From Pseudomonadota bacterium (GTDB lineage: Bacteria; Pseudomonadota; Gammaproteobacteria; Steroidobacterales; Steroidobacteraceae), in the NCBI GenBank assembly GCA_947454665.1, contig CANGMU010000082.1, forward strand, positions 1 through 8,995: 8,995 nt of DNA, in the 5' to 3' direction. Shown piece after piece: positions 6,980 through 8,995 of this stretch. The position numbers and the translations under genes are program-made. The notes under the pieces were generated by a model. That model made no database searches and was not told the origin of the DNA. It worked only from the letters and a program-made list of their open reading frames with translations. The first letter of the stretch is position 1; the number at the start of each line of letters is the position of its first letter.

Positions 6980-7092
6980 CTTTCACTCCTTGCAGTTATG
7001 TAGCCCCGGTCACAGGCCCACCCATTCATCACAGGGTGGCATCCGTTCGCGGGCGGACCTCGCTGCGCGCCTCTACTGACGCGTAGTCGCGG
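6980..7092 (-). promoter_or_regulatory. infC-rpmI leader, candidate L20 autoregulatory region
   Basis: These 113 bases form the longest gap in the translation cluster. The region contains a CCACCC/GGGTGG stem (7018-7023 with 7034-7039, 10-base loop), a weaker TCCG/CGGA stem (7042-7045 with 7054-7057), and a direct repeat TCACAGG at 7010 and 7030, before the rpmI ribosome-binding site. In E. coli the L20 translational operator lies at this locus. I did not identify the specific L20 pseudoknot here, so the role is inferred from location and folding potential. A secondary promoter is also possible. Confidence 0.4.
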
Positions 7093-7614
7093 TCACTTCT
7101 TCTTTGGCGAAAACACCATGACCATCTGCCGGCCTTCCATGAGCGGGTTCTGCTCGACCACCGCGTGAGCGGCGAGGTCGGCGGAGACCCGCGCAAGAAG
7201 CTTGCGACCGATATCCTGATGCGCCATTTCACGGCCTCGGAAACGCAGGGTTACCTTGGCCTTGTCACCCTCGGTCAGGAAGCGGATCAGATTACGCAGC
7301 TTGACCTGGTAATCGCCCTCTTCCGTACCGGGACGAAACTTCACTTCCTTCACCTGGATCTGCTTCTGCTTGCGCTTGGCAGAGTGGGCTTTCTTGTTCT
7401 GTTCGAACAGGTACTTGCCAAAATCCATCACACGAACAACGGGCGGCTCGGCAGTCGGAGAAACCTCAACGAGGTCGAGACCCGCTTCAGTGGCCATTGC
7501 CAGGGCTTCCATGCGCCCCATGACACCGGCCTGCTCGCCTTCGGCGTCGATCACACGCAGCATGGGCGACGTGATCTCGTCATTGCGCCGAATGCGCTTC
7601 GTGGATGTAGCGAT
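7093..7614 (-). CDS. infC: Translation initiation factor IF3, probable ATC start
   Basis: IF3 binds the 30S subunit, keeps it apart from 50S and checks the start codon and initiator tRNA. The first ATG in frame (7563) would remove the N-terminal segment; the frame extends upstream through IRRNDEITSP, which matches the conserved IF3 opening. The only stop upstream is the thrS TGA in the same frame. The best start is ATC at 7612-7614, eight bases after GGAGG (7623-7627), giving 173 residues. An ATT at 7591-7593 is a second candidate but lies 29 bases from the Shine-Dalgarno. Family motifs include DLVEVSPTAEPPVVRVMDFGKY, EVKFRPGTEEGDYQVKLRNL and KVTLRFRGREMAHQDIG. In E. coli infC starts at AUU, which makes IF3 repress its own translation; a rare start here implies the same control. 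Confidence 0.95.
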   Translation of the reverse strand: MATSTKRIRRNDEITSPMLRVIDAEGEQAGVMGRMEALAMATEAGLDLVEVSPTAEPPVVRVMDFGKYLFEQNKKAHSAKRKQKQIQVKEVKFRPGTEEGDYQVKLRNLIRFLTEGDKAKVTLRFRGREMAHQDIGRKLLARVSADLAAHAVVEQNPLMEGRQMVMVFSPKKK

Positions 7615-7627
7615 AAGTCAGTCCTCC
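7612..7627 (-). promoter_or_regulatory. infC ribosome-binding site with ATC start codon
   Basis: GGAGG at 7623-7627 lies inside the last codons of thrS (encoding LED). Eight bases further on the minus strand is ATC, after the thrS stop TGA and CTT. The spacing is ideal, and no ATG, GTG or TTG occurs between it and the conserved IF3 N-terminus. The arrangement fixes the start and links infC translation to thrS termination. Confidence 0.75.
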
Positions 7628-8995
7628 AAAACAGTACGCCCGCGGCTGTCGAGCTCGATGCGCAGGCGTTCCATGAACGTCTCGAGCGCCATCGTGCCCA
7701 GATCCTTGCCGTTGCGGGAACGTACGGAAACCAGGTTCGCTGCCACTTCCTTGTCGCCCGCGACCAGAAGGTACGGGACGCGTTGCAGCGTGTGCTCGCG
7801 GATCTTAAAGCCGACCTTCTCGTTGCGCAAGTCCGACACCGCCCTAAAGCCCTGAGTTTTAAGGGCTTCCGTGGCGTGCTTTACGTAGTCCGCCTGCTTG
7901 TCGGTAATCGGCATCAGCACGGCCTGCACCGGCGCCAGCCAGGCCGGCAGACGGCCGGCATGGTGCTCGAGCAGGATCGCGAAGAAGCGCTCCAGCGAGC
8001 CAAACATGGCGCGATGCAGCATGACCGGCGACTGCTTGGCGCCGGCCTCGTCGATGTAATGAGCGCCGAGGCGGCCCGGCAGGTTCAGGTCGACCTGCAG
8101 CGTGCCGCACTGCCAGTCCCGCCCGATGGCGTCCCGCAGCACGAATTCGAGTTTGGGGCCGTAGAAGGCGCCCTCGCCCGGGTTCAGGGTGTATTCGATG
8201 CCCGCCGCGCTGGCCGCCGCCTTGAGGGCCGCCTCGGCCTTGTCCCAGACGGCGTCTTCGCCGACGCGCTTGGCCGGCCGGTCCGAGAACTTGATGCGGA
8301 CGTCGTCGAAGCCGAAGTCCTTGTAGGTGTCCAGGATCAGCTGCGTGACCTTCACCGACTCCTCGGTGATCTGGTCCTGCGTGATGAAGATGTGGGCGTC
8401 GTCCTGGGTGAAGGCCCGCACGCGCATCAGGCCGTGCAGCGCGCCCGAGGGCTCGTAGCGGTGCACCTTGCCGAATTCGGCGAAGCGCAGCGGCAGGTCG
8501 CGATAGCTGCGGATGCCCTGCTTGAAGATCTGAACGTGGCCCGGGCAGTTCATCGGCTTGATCGCGTACAGCCGGTCATCCGGCGTGCGCGTCAGGAACA
8601 TGTTCTCGCCGAACTTCTCGAGGTGGCCGGACTGCTGCCACAGCGTGGCGTCCATGATCTCGGGCGCGTTCACTTCCTCGAAACCGTACCGCTCCTGCAC
8701 ATCGCGCATGTAGGCGATCAGGCGCTGGAAGATCGCCCAGCCCTTCGGGTGCCAGAACACGGCGCCCGGCGCTTCTTCCTGCATGTGGAAGAGGTCCAGC
8801 TCGCGGCCGATCTTGCGGTGGTCTCGCTTCTCGGCTTCCTCGAGGCGGGTCAGGTAATCCTTGAGGTCCTGCTCCTTGGCCCAGGCCGTGCCATAGATGC
8901 GCTGGAGCATCTCGTTGCGTGAATCGCCGCGCCAATAGGCACCTGCGACCTTCATCAGCTTGAAGACCTTCAGCTTGCCGGTCGACGGCACGTGC
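7618..8995 (-). CDS. thrS: Threonyl-tRNA synthetase, C-terminal part (5' end outside window)
   Basis: The last 458 residues of ThrRS are present; the frame stays open to the window edge, so the N-terminal TGS and editing domains lie outside. The GTG at 8989-8991 is internal (HVPSTGKLK matches the family interior), not a start. The class II catalytic core shows the zinc ligands that recognise threonine: Cys in MNCPGH, His in DDAHIF and His in MLHRAMFGSLERF. It also shows motif 2 FGKVHRYEPSGALHG and the C-terminal anticodon-binding domain from about WLAPVQAVLMPITDKQ to TVLED. It charges tRNA-Thr with threonine. In E. coli the protein also represses its own mRNA through a 5' operator, which would lie outside this window. 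The stop is 3 bases before the infC ATC, and the infC ribosome-binding site lies in its final codons. Confidence 0.98.
   Translation of the reverse strand, partial: HVPSTGKLKVFKLMKVAGAYWRGDSRNEMLQRIYGTAWAKEQDLKDYLTRLEEAEKRDHRKIGRELDLFHMQEEAPGAVFWHPKGWAIFQRLIAYMRDVQERYGFEEVNAPEIMDATLWQQSGHLEKFGENMFLTRTPDDRLYAIKPMNCPGHVQIFKQGIRSYRDLPLRFAEFGKVHRYEPSGALHGLMRVRAFTQDDAHIFITQDQITEESVKVTQLILDTYKDFGFDDVRIKFSDRPAKRVGEDAVWDKAEAALKAAASAAGIEYTLNPGEGAFYGPKLEFVLRDAIGRDWQCGTLQVDLNLPGRLGAHYIDEAGAKQSPVMLHRAMFGSLERFFAILLEHHAGRLPAWLAPVQAVLMPITDKQADYVKHATEALKTQGFRAVSDLRNEKVGFKIREHTLQRVPYLLVAGDKEVAANLVSVRSRNGKDLGTMALETFMERLRIELDSRGRTVLED
7847..7868 (-). repeat. Inverted repeat inside the thrS coding region
   Basis: Arms AAGCCCT and AGGGCTT form a perfect 7-bp stem with an 8-base loop in the segment encoding EALKTQGF of the anticodon-binding domain. 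A flanking GCCCTAAA can pair alternatively with TTTAAGGGC if one base bulges, so two hairpins compete. This may be chance; no known function. Confidence 0.35.

Noticed and set aside
7165..8922. 585-codon open frame on the plus strand across infC and thrS
   Set aside because: It is antisense to two certain housekeeping genes and crosses their junction; its composition is a low-complexity shadow.

Overview
This is a chromosomal window from a GC-rich proteobacterium, most likely a gammaproteobacterium. The evidence is the gene order thrS-infC-rpmI-rplT-pheS-pheT-ihfA-merR followed by a proline tRNA, which is the classic translation/IHF cluster of that class. The proteins also match, for example IHF alpha with its conserved PGRNPKTGEE arm, and PheS with a four-cysteine insert of the kind I recall from Burkholderia and Ralstonia rather than from E. 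coli. I cannot name a genus. Everything I can support is encoded on the minus strand, so the biological reading order runs from the right edge to the left edge.

Right to centre (8995 down to 2274) is one tightly packed run of genes. It holds the C-terminal two thirds of threonyl-tRNA synthetase, IF3 (apparently starting at a rare ATC codon 3 bases after the thrS stop), ribosomal proteins L35 and L20, both subunits of phenylalanyl-tRNA synthetase, the IHF alpha subunit and a small MerR-type regulator. Gaps are 2 to 40 bases, except for 113 bases between infC and rpmI, which is where an L20-responsive leader would be expected. The last two genes overlap by 23 bases. The run supplies aminoacylation, initiation, large-subunit assembly and nucleoid architecture. 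A hairpin with a T-rich tail just after merR is a candidate operon end.

Next comes a tRNA-Pro(GGG) gene with an encoded CCA (2138-2214). Beyond its 3' end is a 165-base spacer with two clean inverted repeats.

The left 1.97 kb carries the one accessory-looking gene. It encodes an exported PQQ-dependent dehydrogenase with all the expected cofactor residues and the start of a C-terminal cytochrome c domain (CLPCH), cut by the window edge. It would oxidise an alcohol or similar substrate in the periplasm and pass electrons through its haem to the respiratory chain.

I see no CRISPR array, transposon, phage gene or unknown multi-gene system. The points most worth a second look are the ATC start of infC, the D-x-D metal-site motif of the PQQ enzyme, two AT-rich codon islands in pheT, the hairpin that replaces a pheM-type leader, and the inverted repeats beside the tRNA.
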